From Campylobacter concisus (GTDB taxonomy: Bacteria > Campylobacterota > Campylobacteria > Campylobacterales > Campylobacteraceae), in contig NZ_PPAF01000038.1 of assembly GCF_002913045.1 (NCBI RefSeq), positions 1 through 64,000 on the forward strand: a stretch of 64,000 nucleotides of DNA, given 5' to 3'. Of the stretch, positions 36,040 to 44,763 are shown one piece after another. Below the pieces are notes generated by a model. It made no database searches. It saw only the letters and a list, made by a program, of their open reading frames with translations, and was not told where the DNA came from. Numbering within the stretch: the first letter of the stretch is position 1; each line of letters begins with the position of its first letter. The translations under genes were made by a program, and so were the position numbers.

Positions 36040-37292
36040 GCTCGCTTCGCCTTTGATCTAAGTAAAATTTTAAATACATGATAGCCATCCTCGTAGTCGT
36101 AGGCAAGCTCAAATTTTTGCATCTGACAAATTTGCTCAATGATATAAAGTCCAAGCCCCATACCGCTTCCCGCACTCACCTTATCACCGCGCACAAAAGC
36201 TTGTTTGTAGTAGTCAATCGGATGATTTAGCTTTTTGCCTAAATTTTTAACCGCTATAAATTCGCTATCGCAGATCAAAATAGCCTTTTTATCCTCTGCG
36301 TATTTTAGGGCATTGTCTATCAAATTTTTAATCGCTAAACTAAAAAGCTGAAAATCCACTCTTAATATGACGTCATCTCTGATATCACAGCTCACTCGCT
36401 CTTCAAATTTATCAAGCATGAGCATATCTTGCACTTGCTCTAAAATGAGCGAGAAATGACACTCTTGATAGTTTAGTGCGTAGCTTTTAGAAAGGAGCTG
36501 CTCGACCTTGCTAAATTCATTTATCAGCATCTCAAGGCGCTCAAACACATTGATGAGCCTCATTTTTTGAGTCTCATTTGCGACCATTTCAGAGACGATC
36601 CTGCCTTTGCCAATCGGAGTCTTTAGCTCATGCATGATCGCACGTAAAAATAGCTGCCTTGAGCGGATAAGCTCTCTTATCTTGCAAACGGCATTATCAA
36701 ACTCAACCGCGACCTGTCCGATCTCATCTTGCTCGTTTTCATTTAGCCTAGCCGTCATCGCCATTTCCATATTTCCACTGGCAAATTTTCTGATATCTTT
36801 ACTAAGCCTTCTAAGCGGCGAAAGACTTCTAAGAACAGAAACATAAAGTGAGATGAGAAGGGCTGAAACTATCAAAAATGCGACCCAAAGTGGATCATTT
36901 ACGTGTCTTGCGTCGTTACTTTCAAGAAGCAGCTGAAAAGACGGATTTTTAATAAGCAAATACAAATCGCCTTTATAATTAACCGATTGCACCACTCCAA
37001 GAGGCGTGTGCTGTGTAAAAACAACAGTCCCATTTGTAGCTATTGAAGTAGCTAAATTTTTATTTCCAACATACTCTAAGTAAAAATTTTTAAAATAATG
37101 TTCTAAATCTCTTGGGGGATTTCCGCGTTCATAGAGTGCGACAAGATAGTTCATCGCACTTATTTGTCTATCCTTTAGTTTTTCTAAAGCGCTTTCTTGC
37201 TGAATGTTTGCAAAAGTTACAAAGAGCAAGCACATCAGCGAGAAAGCTATGGCAAAGATAATAGTTATCTTCGTAGTTATGGAATATTTCAT
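36036..37292 (-). CDS. racS: sensor histidine kinase RacS (ArsS-like)
   Basis: The 418-residue kinase has an N-terminal helix (ITIIFAIAFSLMCLLFVTF), a ~100-residue periplasmic region, a second helix (about 136-153), HAMP, and an H-box AIMHELKTPIGKG with His at about 221. The N-box is NLIDNALKYAED. The G1 box, normally DxGxG, reads FIAVKNLGKKL and lacks the Asp, while the G2 box GSGMGLGLYIIEQ is intact; this is the ArsS-type catalytic domain of epsilonproteobacteria. It partners RacR (4-base overlap), linked in C. jejuni to temperature and nitrate/fumarate metabolism. Confidence 0.88.
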   Translation of the reverse strand: MKYSITTKITIIFAIAFSLMCLLFVTFANIQQESALEKLKDRQISAMNYLVALYERGNPPRDLEHYFKNFYLEYVGNKNLATSIATNGTVVFTQHTPLGVVQSVNYKGDLYLLIKNPSFQLLLESNDARHVNDPLWVAFLIVSALLISLYVSVLRSLSPLRRLSKDIRKFASGNMEMAMTARLNENEQDEIGQVAVEFDNAVCKIRELIRSRQLFLRAIMHELKTPIGKGRIVSEMVANETQKMRLINVFERLEMLINEFSKVEQLLSKSYALNYQECHFSLILEQVQDMLMLDKFEERVSCDIRDDVILRVDFQLFSLAIKNLIDNALKYAEDKKAILICDSEFIAVKNLGKKLNHPIDYYKQAFVRGDKVSAGSGMGLGLYIIEQICQMQKFELAYDYEDGYHVFKILLRSKAKRA

Positions 37293-37960
37293 CCGATAAG
37301 CTTATATCCTATGCCTCTTACTGAAAATATATGTTTTGGGGCTTTTGAGCTATCACCGATTTTTGATCTAAGGCGTCCGATAATAACATCTAAGCTCTTT
37401 GAATCTTTATCTTTTAGGCTTTTGCAGTTATAAACTAGCTGTTCGCGTGATACTGAAAAGCTGTGTTGCTTAATGAGATAAGTTAAAATTTCATACTCAG
37501 CTGGAGTAAGCGCTAAAGGCTCATTGTTAAAGTAAATTTCGTGACGTTTATCATCGATCCTGAATGCGCTATCAACGACCTCTTCTTGTACTTCATTTGT
37601 CTTTTTATATCTTCTTATAAGACTTGTGATACGAGCATACATCTCTTTTGGATCGTATGGTTTTGGCAAATAATCATCTGCTCCTAGTTGAAGTCCAACA
37701 ACCTTGTCGCTAATATCGCTTCTAGCTGAACTTATGATGATAGGAATGTCATATTTTTGGCGAATTTCTTTACAAACCTCAAGCCCATCAATACCCGGCA
37801 AAGTAAGATCAAGTATTAGCAAATCATAGTTTTTTATTCCAGCACTAAGCCCTAAATAAGGATCTTCAAAATTCGTAACTTTTATATTAAAACTATCAAG
37901 ATATTCAGATAAAATTTGCGCAAATTCTGGATCGTCTTCTATCATTAAAACATTAACCAT
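37289..37960 (-). CDS. racR: OmpR-type response regulator RacR
   Basis: Receiver plus winged-helix regulator, 223 residues. Acidic pocket EDD at 8-10, phospho-Asp 51 in LLILDLTLPGIDG, Lys in DDYLPKPYDP, and a C-terminal DNA-binding domain ending FSVRGIGYKLIG. First gene of the racR-racS-recR operon, divergent from dnaJ, as in C. jejuni. Confidence 0.92.
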   Translation of the reverse strand: MVNVLMIEDDPEFAQILSEYLDSFNIKVTNFEDPYLGLSAGIKNYDLLILDLTLPGIDGLEVCKEIRQKYDIPIIISSARSDISDKVVGLQLGADDYLPKPYDPKEMYARITSLIRRYKKTNEVQEEVVDSAFRIDDKRHEIYFNNEPLALTPAEYEILTYLIKQHSFSVSREQLVYNCKSLKDKDSKSLDVIIGRLRSKIGDSSKAPKHIFSVRGIGYKLIG

Positions 37961-37989
37961 GAATTATCCTTTTTATTAAAAATGTAGAG

Positions 37990-37995
37990 ATTATA
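37990..37995 (-). promoter_or_regulatory. predicted -10 box for racR operon
   Basis: ATTATA on plus reads TATAAT on minus, 30 bases before the racR ATG in the 121-base divergent region. On the plus strand TAAAAT (38039-38044) could serve as the dnaJ -10 box. Confidence 0.5.
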
Positions 37996-38081
37996 CGGCA
38001 AAAATGTAAATTCTTTTTTAAATTTAAACTTTTTTGGGTAAAATCCCATATTTAAAATAAGCTTAATTAACAAGGAAAAAT

Positions 38082-39224
38082 GTGGAATTTGACTATTACG
38101 AAATCCTTGAAATTTCAAGAAATGCAAGCGGAGATGAGATCAAAAAAGCCTTTAGAAGACTTGCTTTAAAATATCACCCAGATAGAAATTCTGGCGACAA
38201 AGAGGCTGAACTAAAATTTAAACAAATAAATGAAGCTTATCAAGTTTTAAGTGACGAGCAAAAACGCTCTATCTACGACAGATACGGCAAAGAAGGCCTT
38301 GAGGGTCGATTTGGTAGCGGTGGCGGATTTAGTGCCGATTTTGATCTTTCAGATATTTTTGACTCATTTTTTGGTGGCGGTTTTGCAAGTAGTTCTAGGC
38401 AGAGAAAAAGATACTCTGAAAAATACTCAGCCGATCTTGAAATTCCTATAAATTTGGAGTTTAACGAAGCTATTTTTGGTTGTGAAAAAGAGATAAAATT
38501 TGATCAAAAAGTGCCTTGCCCAACATGCAATGCAACTGGCAGTAAAGACGGCAAAAGTAAGACTTGCCAGCACTGTGGCGGAAGTGGCAGGATAACACGC
38601 GGAAATGGCTTTATGAATATCGTCCAAGAGTGTCCATATTGTCACGGAAGCGGTGAAGTAATAAGCGAACCATGCCCCGATTGTAACGCGAAAGCTTATA
38701 AAATCCAGCAACAAACTGTAAAGATTACCATCCCTGAAGGCGTTGATAGCGGCATGAGAATGAGAGTGGCTAGCAAAGGCAATATCGGTACAAACGGCGT
38801 TCAAGGCGATCTTTATGTAAGCATAAACGTAAAAGAAGATAAGCATTTCATTCGCCACAACGACGATGTTTATCTAGAAATTCCTGTCTTTTTCACGCAA
38901 GCTATACTTGGCGAAAGTATAAAAATTCCAACTCTTCGAGGAGAAACTGAGCTAAAACTACCTGTTGGAGCAAAAGATAAGCAGCAATTTATCTTTGAAA
39001 ATGAAGGTATTAAAAGCGTAAATTCGCGTAAAAAAGGTAGGCTCGTAGCACAAATTTCTATTCAAACGCCTGAAAAACTAAGCGATGAGCAAAAAGAGCT
39101 TTTAAATAAGCTTCAAGCTAGCTTTGGTATAGAATCGGGCAAATCAAATACTGATGAAAGCGTCTTTGATAAGATAAAAAGCTGGTTTAAAGGCGATGAG
39201 CCAAAAAGCAAAAAGAAAAAATAA
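38082..39224 (+). CDS. dnaJ: chaperone DnaJ
   Basis: Hsp40 co-chaperone of 380 residues starting at GTG 38082; the AAGGA site at 38073 fits this start, while an overlapping ATG at 38080 is out of frame. J domain with the HPD motif in LKYHPDRN, a Gly/Phe-rich linker ([13 protein letters not shown]), four zinc motifs [24 protein letters not shown] and CPDCNAKA (the last lacks the usual Gly), and a C-terminal substrate domain. The tail is Lys-rich. Divergent from racR. Confidence 0.96.
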   Translation: MEFDYYEILEISRNASGDEIKKAFRRLALKYHPDRNSGDKEAELKFKQINEAYQVLSDEQKRSIYDRYGKEGLEGRFGSGGGFSADFDLSDIFDSFFGGGFASSSRQRKRYSEKYSADLEIPINLEFNEAIFGCEKEIKFDQKVPCPTCNATGSKDGKSKTCQHCGGSGRITRGNGFMNIVQECPYCHGSGEVISEPCPDCNAKAYKIQQQTVKITIPEGVDSGMRMRVASKGNIGTNGVQGDLYVSINVKEDKHFIRHNDDVYLEIPVFFTQAILGESIKIPTLRGETELKLPVGAKDKQQFIFENEGIKSVNSRKKGRLVAQISIQTPEKLSDEQKELLNKLQASFGIESGKSNTDESVFDKIKSWFKGDEPKSKKKK

Positions 39225-39230
39225 ATTTAG

Positions 39231-39260
39231 ATTTGTGGCGTTAAATTTTGCGTCACAAAT
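39231..39260 (+). terminator. hairpin after dnaJ
   Basis: ATTTGTGGCG (39231-39240) pairs with CGTCACAAAT (39251-39260) at nine of ten positions with a 10-base loop, followed by TCTTTC. Candidate terminator for dnaJ. Confidence 0.5.
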
Positions 39261-39310
39261 TCTTTCAAAATAAATTTTATATATCCTAATTTTTACAAGT
39301 AAATTTCATA

Positions 39311-39430
39311 CAAATTTTAAAATTTCATAAGCGAGCAATTTCAGCTCTAAAATTTGAGCTAAGCGGTAAATAAAGTCAAATTTTAGTAGTCAATTCTTGC
39401 GAGTGAATGAAAGTTTTAAAATTTACAAAG
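39311..39430. repeat. ~120-base intergenic repeat, copy 1
   Basis: Begins CAAATTTTAAAATTTCATAA and ends GTTTTAAAATTTACAAAG. It aligns over its whole length with copy 3 at roughly four of five positions, sharing TAAAATTTGAGCTAAGC in the middle. Neither strand has a usable reading frame. Part of the 633-base gap between dnaJ and pyk. Confidence 0.7.
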
Positions 39431-39461
39431 CAATCTAGTTAAATTTAAATGTTTGTTTCTT

Positions 39462-39515
39462 TTGTTAAGGGGGAAGAGGCTTGAATTACGAAGTCGCTCC
39501 CTTCCCCCTTAACAA
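39462..39515. repeat. long perfect inverted repeat in the dnaJ-pyk gap
   Basis: TTGTTAAGGGGGAAG (39462-39476) is mirrored exactly by CTTCCCCCTTAACAA (39501-39515); the 24-base loop can pair a little further (CTT/AAG). This is the most G+C-rich spot in the island and would fold very stably as DNA or RNA. No T run follows on either strand. It could be an RNA structure, a protein-binding palindrome or the scar of a small mobile repeat. Confidence 0.7.
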
Positions 39516-39580
39516 TCCCCTAACCCAGACGACGTTAGAAATGGCATGCCTCAGTACTAACGCACTGCATGTGTTATATT

Positions 39581-39700
39581 AAAATTATAAAATTTATTAT
39601 CGAGCATATCACAGCCCTAAATTTAGTGCTAAACTAAGTGTAGCCTAAATTTAGTAGTTTGCTAAGGTGAGAGAGTAAGATTTTAAAATTTGCAAAATTG
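39581..39700. repeat. ~120-base intergenic repeat, copy 2 (degenerate)
   Basis: Starts AAAATTATAAAATTTATTAT, then CGAGCATATCACAGCC, and ends GATTTTAAAATTTGCAAAATT. The order of blocks (AAATTTxAxxxCGAGCA, CTAAATTTxGxGCTAA, TTTAGTAGT, TTTTAAAATTTxCAAA) follows copies 1 and 3, with lower identity. Confidence 0.55.
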
Positions 39701-39726
39701 CTTTGTTATATTAAGTAGGCATCAGG

Positions 39727-39846
39727 CAAATTTTAAAATTTCATGAGCGAGTAATTTCGGCTATAAAATTTGAGCTAAGCAAAAAGCAAAGACAAATCTT
39801 AGCAGTCAATTTTTACAAGCAAGCAAAATTTTAAAATTTACAAGAG
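39727..39846. repeat. ~120-base intergenic repeat, copy 3
   Basis: Begins CAAATTTTAAAATTTCATGA and ends ATTTTAAAATTTACAAGAG, only 11 bases before the pyk stop. Most differences from copy 1 are single-base transitions, which suggests an old duplication rather than chance A+T similarity. Confidence 0.7.
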
Positions 39847-39857
39847 AGTATATAAAT

Positions 39858-41309
39858 TTACTCAGTTGCAAGCTCCAAATAATAATCAAGCTGATCGCGT
39901 CTGATGATGCGTATAAGGTTTGTGCTACCCTCAACGCCCGTAGGGTGACCTGCTGTGACAAGATAAGTCTTGTCGTGTTTGACATATCCCTCTTCATACG
40001 CCTTTTTCATGACATTTGCCAAAAGTGAGCTAAGCTTTGTTTTTTCTAGTACAAGCGCTGGCGTAACACCCCAAGCAAGGGTAAGCATGTGTGCCGTTTG
40101 CTCATCGTGAGCGACTGCAATGATGTCAATGTTTGTGCGGTTTCTAGCTAATTTTATAGCCGATTTTCCTGAGCCAGTGATTGAGATTAATGCATCTGCT
40201 TTTATGCGAACAGCAAGAGATGCGGCGCTACTTGCCACCATATCAGTCTCGTCAAAAAAGTCAAACTCATCAAATTTATTATATGGATAGATGCTTTGAG
40301 TTTGGATAATCGTTTTACTCATCGCCTCTACGACCGCGACTGGGTTTTTACCAATCGCACTCTCCTCGCTTAGCATAACAGCATCAGTACCGTCTAGCAC
40401 GGCATTTGCCACATCACTGATCTCCGCTCTTGTGGCAGTCTCATGCTCCGCCATGCTTAGCATCATCTGGGTTGCTGTGATGACTGGCTTGCTTGCTGCA
40501 TTTGCTTTTTTGATGATGAGCTTTTGGATAGTTGGGACCTTATAAAATGGCACTTCTATGCCAAGATCGCCACGAGCTACCATGATACCATCGCTCTTTG
40601 CAATGATATCGTCTATATTTTCAACCGCGTCAAATTTCTCGATCTTAGATAAAACAGCAGCTCTTGAGCCAAATTCTTTTAAGATATTTTTTGCCTTTAT
40701 TACGTCATTTGCATCTTGCACGAAGCTAATAGCAACAAAATTTACACCATGCTTTGCGCCAAATTTCATATCTTCTTTGTCTTTTGGTGTGATGATATCG
40801 ATGCCAAGAGCCGTATTTGGGAAATTCACGCCTTTATTTGAGTTTAAAATTCCATCATTTTCAATGATAGTTTTTACTATTTCTTTACCTTCGCTGACAA
40901 CCTTTGCTCTTATAGAGCCATCATAGAGATAGACATACTCGCCAACTTTCAGCATAGGCAAAATTTGAGGCTGGTTTAGGCTTACTTTATAAATTCCGTT
41001 TTCCACTTTTTCACCGATGATCTCATCAGCATGGATACTAAGTTCATCACCAGCCTTTAGATAAAATGACTCACTAAGCTTGCCAACTCTGATCTTTGGC
41101 CCGCAGATATCTTGTAAAATTCCTATTCTTTTATTTAGCTTTTTTTCGATATTTCTTATCTTGTCAATGTTTGATTTATGGTATTCGTGTGTCCCATGGC
41201 TAAAATTTAAACGAAAGACATTAACACCTGCTTTTACCATCGCTTCCATTGTCTCTTCATTATCACTTGCTGGCCCCAAAGTAGCTACGATTTTTGTCTT
41301 TTTTATCAT
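39858..41309 (-). CDS. pyk: pyruvate kinase
   Basis: Makes pyruvate and ATP from phosphoenolpyruvate. Start set at the ATG at 41309 (483 residues, MIKKTKIVATLGPASDN), preceded by GGGG about 7 bases away; the longer frame up to 41381 has no ribosome site. Active-site blocks: VFRLNFSHGTHEYH, VLSKIEKFDAVENI, and IMVARGDLGIEVP. Convergent spacing with the repeat island at its 3' end. Confidence 0.95.
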   Translation of the reverse strand: MIKKTKIVATLGPASDNEETMEAMVKAGVNVFRLNFSHGTHEYHKSNIDKIRNIEKKLNKRIGILQDICGPKIRVGKLSESFYLKAGDELSIHADEIIGEKVENGIYKVSLNQPQILPMLKVGEYVYLYDGSIRAKVVSEGKEIVKTIIENDGILNSNKGVNFPNTALGIDIITPKDKEDMKFGAKHGVNFVAISFVQDANDVIKAKNILKEFGSRAAVLSKIEKFDAVENIDDIIAKSDGIMVARGDLGIEVPFYKVPTIQKLIIKKANAASKPVITATQMMLSMAEHETATRAEISDVANAVLDGTDAVMLSEESAIGKNPVAVVEAMSKTIIQTQSIYPYNKFDEFDFFDETDMVASSAASLAVRIKADALISITGSGKSAIKLARNRTNIDIIAVAHDEQTAHMLTLAWGVTPALVLEKTKLSSLLANVMKKAYEEGYVKHDKTYLVTAGHPTGVEGSTNLIRIIRRDQLDYYLELATE

Positions 41310-41369
41310 TTTATGCCCCATAAATTTGATTTTTGCGATTATAACACATTTTAATAATGTAATTTTTTG

Positions 41370-41375
41370 TATAAT
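41370..41375 (+). promoter_or_regulatory. predicted -10 box for the TRAP binding protein
   Basis: Consensus TATAAT directly after a T6 run (AATTTTTTG), 25 bases before the ATG; the ribosome site is GGAG. Divergent from pyk. Confidence 0.6.
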
Positions 41376-41399
41376 AGGCAAAATTTCAAAGGAGAAGAT

Positions 41400-42455
41400 A
41401 TGAATAAATTTTTATTAGCGTCTCTTGGTCTAGCAGCTTTTGCTTGCGTTGCTATGGGAGATGATAAAGTTTATAAGCTAAAGCTTGCTAGCTCATGGGA
41501 GAGCACCATGCCAGTGCTTGGTGATGTGCCAAAAGAGCTAAAGGATAAAGTTGAAAAGATGAGTAATGGCAGACTTGAGCTAAGGATTGATTATCCATCA
41601 AAACATAAATCACCTTTTGCGATGCTTGATTTTGCTAAAAGCGGTCAATACGACATTACCTACACAAGTAGCTATTATTATAAAGGCAAAGATGCTAAAA
41701 CTATATTTTTTACAGCAACTCCATTTATGATGAATACTGATGAGCAAACAGCTTGGTATGAATTTGGCGGTGGTAAGGAGCTTGAGGCAAAAGTTTACGA
41801 TCCATACAATATCAAAATTTTTAGAGCTGGAAATACCGGCATGCAAATGGGTGGCTGGTTTAAAAAAGAGATAAAATCACTAGATGACATCAAAGGCTTA
41901 AAGATAAGAATTCCAGGCTTTGGTGGTGAAATTTACGCTAAACTTGGTGCCAACATCAACACTATCCCAACAGGTGAGCTTTACATGGCCCTTGAGATGG
42001 GAACGATCGACTCAGTCGAATGGGTAAGCCCAGCTTATGATATGGCGCTTGGCTTTCATAAAGTGGCAAAATACTACTACACAGGCTGGCAAGAGCCAAA
42101 CGGTGAAACTCAGTTTTTCTTTAATAAAAAATCATACGAAAAACTTCCAGATGACCTAAAAGCGATCTTTGAAGCAGCTGCAGCCGAAGTAGCAAGAGAT
42201 GCGAATACAAAAGTATTTTATTCAAATGTCGAGTACTGGGATAAAATGAAGAGCGAGTATCCAGACATCCAAGTAAAATCTTTCCCACCAGAAGTAATCG
42301 CAGCTCTTAAAAAAGCCACAAATGAACTTCTTGATGAAGAGAGTGCTAAAGATCCATTATTTAAAGAGATCGTTGAGTCTCAAAGGGCCTTCCTTAAAAA
42401 AGCAAGAGAATGGACTAAAATTTCAGACTACGCTTATATCAAAACAAACGAATAG
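41400..42455 (+). CDS. TRAP transporter solute-binding protein (DctP family)
   Basis: Start at ATG 41400 (351 residues), giving a proper signal peptide NKFLLASLGLAAFACVAMG. The mature protein has the DctP fold: ASSWESTMPVLGDVP, FTATPFMM, and the conserved substrate segment KSLDDIKGLKIRIPGFGGE with the Arg that binds carboxylates, then EMGTIDSVEWVSP. Such proteins bind organic acids in the periplasm and deliver them to a DctQM membrane pair. No dctQ or dctM is nearby: aroE lies downstream on the other strand and a terminator follows. The substrate is unknown. Confidence 0.9.
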   Translation: MNKFLLASLGLAAFACVAMGDDKVYKLKLASSWESTMPVLGDVPKELKDKVEKMSNGRLELRIDYPSKHKSPFAMLDFAKSGQYDITYTSSYYYKGKDAKTIFFTATPFMMNTDEQTAWYEFGGGKELEAKVYDPYNIKIFRAGNTGMQMGGWFKKEIKSLDDIKGLKIRIPGFGGEIYAKLGANINTIPTGELYMALEMGTIDSVEWVSPAYDMALGFHKVAKYYYTGWQEPNGETQFFFNKKSYEKLPDDLKAIFEAAAAEVARDANTKVFYSNVEYWDKMKSEYPDIQVKSFPPEVIAALKKATNELLDEESAKDPLFKEIVESQRAFLKKAREWTKISDYAYIKTNE

Positions 42456-42463
42456 TAAAATTT

Positions 42464-42486
42464 AGCAGGGATTTTCCCTGCTTTTT
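42464..42486 (+). terminator. terminator after the TRAP binding protein
   Basis: AGCAGGG (42464-42470) and CCCTGCT (42476-42482) form a 7-bp stem with a 5-base loop followed by TTTTT. Confidence 0.85.
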
Positions 42487-42576
42487 ATATTTATTCTAAT
42501 TACTTTCAATAAAATTTTTAATCAAAACGTTTTTATGCAAGCCATAAATTTTTATAAAAATAAATACTGGCGGCTA

Positions 42577-43365
42577 TTATAGATAGAAAATTTCTCTCAT
42601 TGAGCGCTCGATCTTTGACTCATCGAGTGTATTGTTAAAAAATAAATTTAGTGCTAGAACTGCTTGATATAAAAGCATATCGGCGCCATCTTTTACGTCA
42701 AGGCTATTTTGCTTGGCCATTTCTAAAAATGGTGTTTGCTTACCATAAATCACATCAAATGCGAATCTAGCATCTTTAAAAATGCTTTTTAAAATTTCTT
42801 TAGGTGCTGGTAGAAAATTATCCTTTAAACCAGCAGAGGTCGAGTTAATAACTAGATCAAATTTTTGCTCTTCGTAGTTATCCCAGCTAAAACATTTGTA
42901 CTCATCTTTAAATTTCTCAAGCCTATCTTTGCTTCTATTTAGTATGCAAACATCAATGCCTTGTTCTTTTAATGCATAAGTTATGGCATTTGCAGTACCG
43001 CCAGCTCCAAGAACAATAGCTTTTTTTACATCTTTAAAATTTTTTATTGCTTTTAAAAATCCAGGTGCATCTGTATTATATGCATAAATTTTGTCATTTT
43101 TAAGCACAAGCGTATTTGCAGAGCCTATTTTACGAGCTATATCTGAAGCTTCATCGGCTAAATTTAAAGCCCACTCTTTATGTGGAAGAGTTACGTTTGC
43201 ACCGTTTAATTTTAAGGATTTAAATTTATTGATTAATTTGCTACCATCTTTTAGCAAGACTCTTGTGTAAAGTGCTTTTAAACCCAGGTCTAAAATGGCT
43301 TTGTTGTGCAGCCTCGGAGATACCGAGTGAGCTATTGGATCTCCAAAGACTGCGAATGTTTTCAT
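42577..43365 (-). CDS. aroE: shikimate dehydrogenase
   Basis: NADPH-dependent step of the shikimate pathway, 262 residues. Substrate site FGDPIAHSVSPRLHN, catalytic Lys in GANVTLPHKEWAL and the nucleotide loop VLGAGGTANAITYAL are all present. It overlaps the SPOR protein by 4 bases and is the last gene of the minus-strand run from gatC/cvpA. Confidence 0.95.
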   Translation of the reverse strand: MKTFAVFGDPIAHSVSPRLHNKAILDLGLKALYTRVLLKDGSKLINKFKSLKLNGANVTLPHKEWALNLADEASDIARKIGSANTLVLKNDKIYAYNTDAPGFLKAIKNFKDVKKAIVLGAGGTANAITYALKEQGIDVCILNRSKDRLEKFKDEYKCFSWDNYEEQKFDLVINSTSAGLKDNFLPAPKEILKSIFKDARFAFDVIYGKQTPFLEMAKQNSLDVKDGADMLLYQAVLALNLFFNNTLDESKIERSMREIFYL

Positions 43366-44207
43366 TTTGCTCTAAAGATAAAAGCGTCTTTATTGATATC
43401 TTTTCTAATATCGCCTACTACTTTTTGAAGTATTTTTTCATCAAATGGACCAACTAAAATTTTAGTCAACTCGCCAACTTTTATAGTCTTGTAGCTATAT
43501 CCCTTAGCAGCGATCTTTTTCATATATTCAGCATTTGGATTAAATTTACTAGTCACAAATACTTGAACATAAGAGCCTTTTGTAGCAGGTTCAGTTTTAG
43601 CTACTTCAGTTTTTTTATCCGTTTTTTCTATTTTGGTTTCAGCCTTTTTTTCAATCTTTTTATCTACTTTATTTTCAGTCTTGGCTGGTTTTGCCTCACT
43701 CTTTTTATCAGTAGCTGCTACTTTTTCGACTTTTTTAACTGAAGTATCTACCTTTGTCTCAGCTTTTTTTGCTGGTATTTCAGCAGGCTTTTCAATAGGC
43801 TTAACTATCTCTTTTGACTCTTCAGTTTTAGAAACAGGCTTATTGTTTTCTTTATCTTTTAGCTTTTTGATCATATCTTCAAATTCGTCTTGTTGCTTAT
43901 TTTCAGGCACGATCGGTACTTGCTCAAAGAGCTGTGTATCGCCTTTTTTATTGTCTGAATTTGTATCAGCTATCGGAGCTTGTCTATCTACTGGCTGCTC
44001 AGCTGGTACTGGAGGAAGCACTAGTCTTGAATCAGCTTCATTTTGCGCTTGTGAAGGGTCGCTTGAATTTACTAGCTTCATAGCCACTACAATGATCAAA
44101 AAAAGTATAATAAGAGCTGCTATAAATATAAGAAGTTTTTTTAGCTTCAATCCTCTTGCATCATCGTCTCTTTCTAAAAGAATATCTTTTAACTCATCAT
44201 TTTCCAC
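43362..44207 (-). CDS. SPOR-domain membrane protein
   Basis: The 281-residue product has a single membrane helix near the N-terminus (LLIFIAALIILFLIIVVAMKL, about 25-45), a long Lys/Glu/Ala-rich periplasmic linker (about 110-205) and a C-terminal SPOR domain (GSYVQVFVTSKFNPNAEYM and TKILVGPFDE). SPOR domains bind denuded septal peptidoglycan, so it probably takes part in cell division. The low-complexity linker should vary between strains. Matches the gene between DUF1882 and aroE in C. jejuni. Confidence 0.85.
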   Translation of the reverse strand: MENDELKDILLERDDDARGLKLKKLLIFIAALIILFLIIVVAMKLVNSSDPSQAQNEADSRLVLPPVPAEQPVDRQAPIADTNSDNKKGDTQLFEQVPIVPENKQQDEFEDMIKKLKDKENNKPVSKTEESKEIVKPIEKPAEIPAKKAETKVDTSVKKVEKVAATDKKSEAKPAKTENKVDKKIEKKAETKIEKTDKKTEVAKTEPATKGSYVQVFVTSKFNPNAEYMKKIAAKGYSYKTIKVGELTKILVGPFDEKILQKVVGDIRKDINKDAFIFRAK

Positions 44208-44220
44208 TTTTTATCCTTAA

Positions 44221-44763
44221 TTACATATATTTTGACCAACTTGCCCCGCGCTCTTTTTGATAGAGTTTATAAGGTAAAGTTAGTATGTTAAATTCTTTTG
44301 GCATATCGATATTTGGAAACATCCTCCACTCTTTAGGCAACTTCTGTGAAAGCTTTGCGTTGAGTACGTTTGCCAGCTGACAAGCCTCATTTAGCGTAGT
44401 GTGACCTTTATGCACATAAAGATGCAGATGCCCTGGCGTCCTACTCTCGTAGGCTGTAAAATTTATAAATCCCTCTTCTCTTAAAAGAAGCTGTGCTTTA
44501 TGCCAAAATCTATCTGGGGTTCTGCCGTTATAGTCAAAGACTATATTTTCAACTTTATCGTATGCATTTATTAAAGAGTGTGCGATAACAGCTTTGCCCT
44601 CTTCATGCTCTTTCATAATATTATAGGTCAGTGGCTCATTTATCTTTTCAAATTTATCAAAGAAAATTTTGCCTCTATATTCTATTTTATTAACGATCGT
44701 ATCACGCTTGATATAGTAGTGAGTTGTAATAATCTTTATAAGTGCCGTATCAATACTTTGCAT
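44221..44763 (-). CDS. DUF1882 family protein
   Basis: Product of 180 residues from ATG 44763, which overlaps the glyA stop as TGATG; a TTG one codon earlier is possible. Family restricted to epsilonproteobacteria as far as I know. The sequence includes FWHKAQLLLREEGFINFTAY, PGHLHLYVHKGHTTLNEA and WRMFPNIDMPKEFNIL, which looks like a soluble alpha/beta protein, perhaps related to primase-like folds; no function is established. Conserved position between glyA and the SPOR gene. Confidence 0.75.
   Translation of the reverse strand: MQSIDTALIKIITTHYYIKRDTIVNKIEYRGKIFFDKFEKINEPLTYNIMKEHEEGKAVIAHSLINAYDKVENIVFDYNGRTPDRFWHKAQLLLREEGFINFTAYESRTPGHLHLYVHKGHTTLNEACQLANVLNAKLSQKLPKEWRMFPNIDMPKEFNILTLPYKLYQKERGASWSKYM

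Noticed and set aside
39311-39846. CRISPR-like array
   Set aside because: The repeats are ~120 bases, only three, diverged and unevenly spaced, and there are no cas genes.
39225-39857. Hidden small protein genes in the repeat island
   Set aside because: All frames on both strands are broken by frequent stops in the three repeat copies and differ between copies; there is no coding pattern.
41310-41381. N-terminal extension of pyruvate kinase
   Set aside because: Pyruvate kinases begin at KKTKIVATLGP; the extension lacks a ribosome site and runs into the divergent promoter.
43633-44220. Long open frame (195 codons) on the plus strand
   Set aside because: It is antisense to the SPOR gene; its Ser/Phe-rich sequence is the mirror of the Lys/Glu-rich linker and has no ribosome site.
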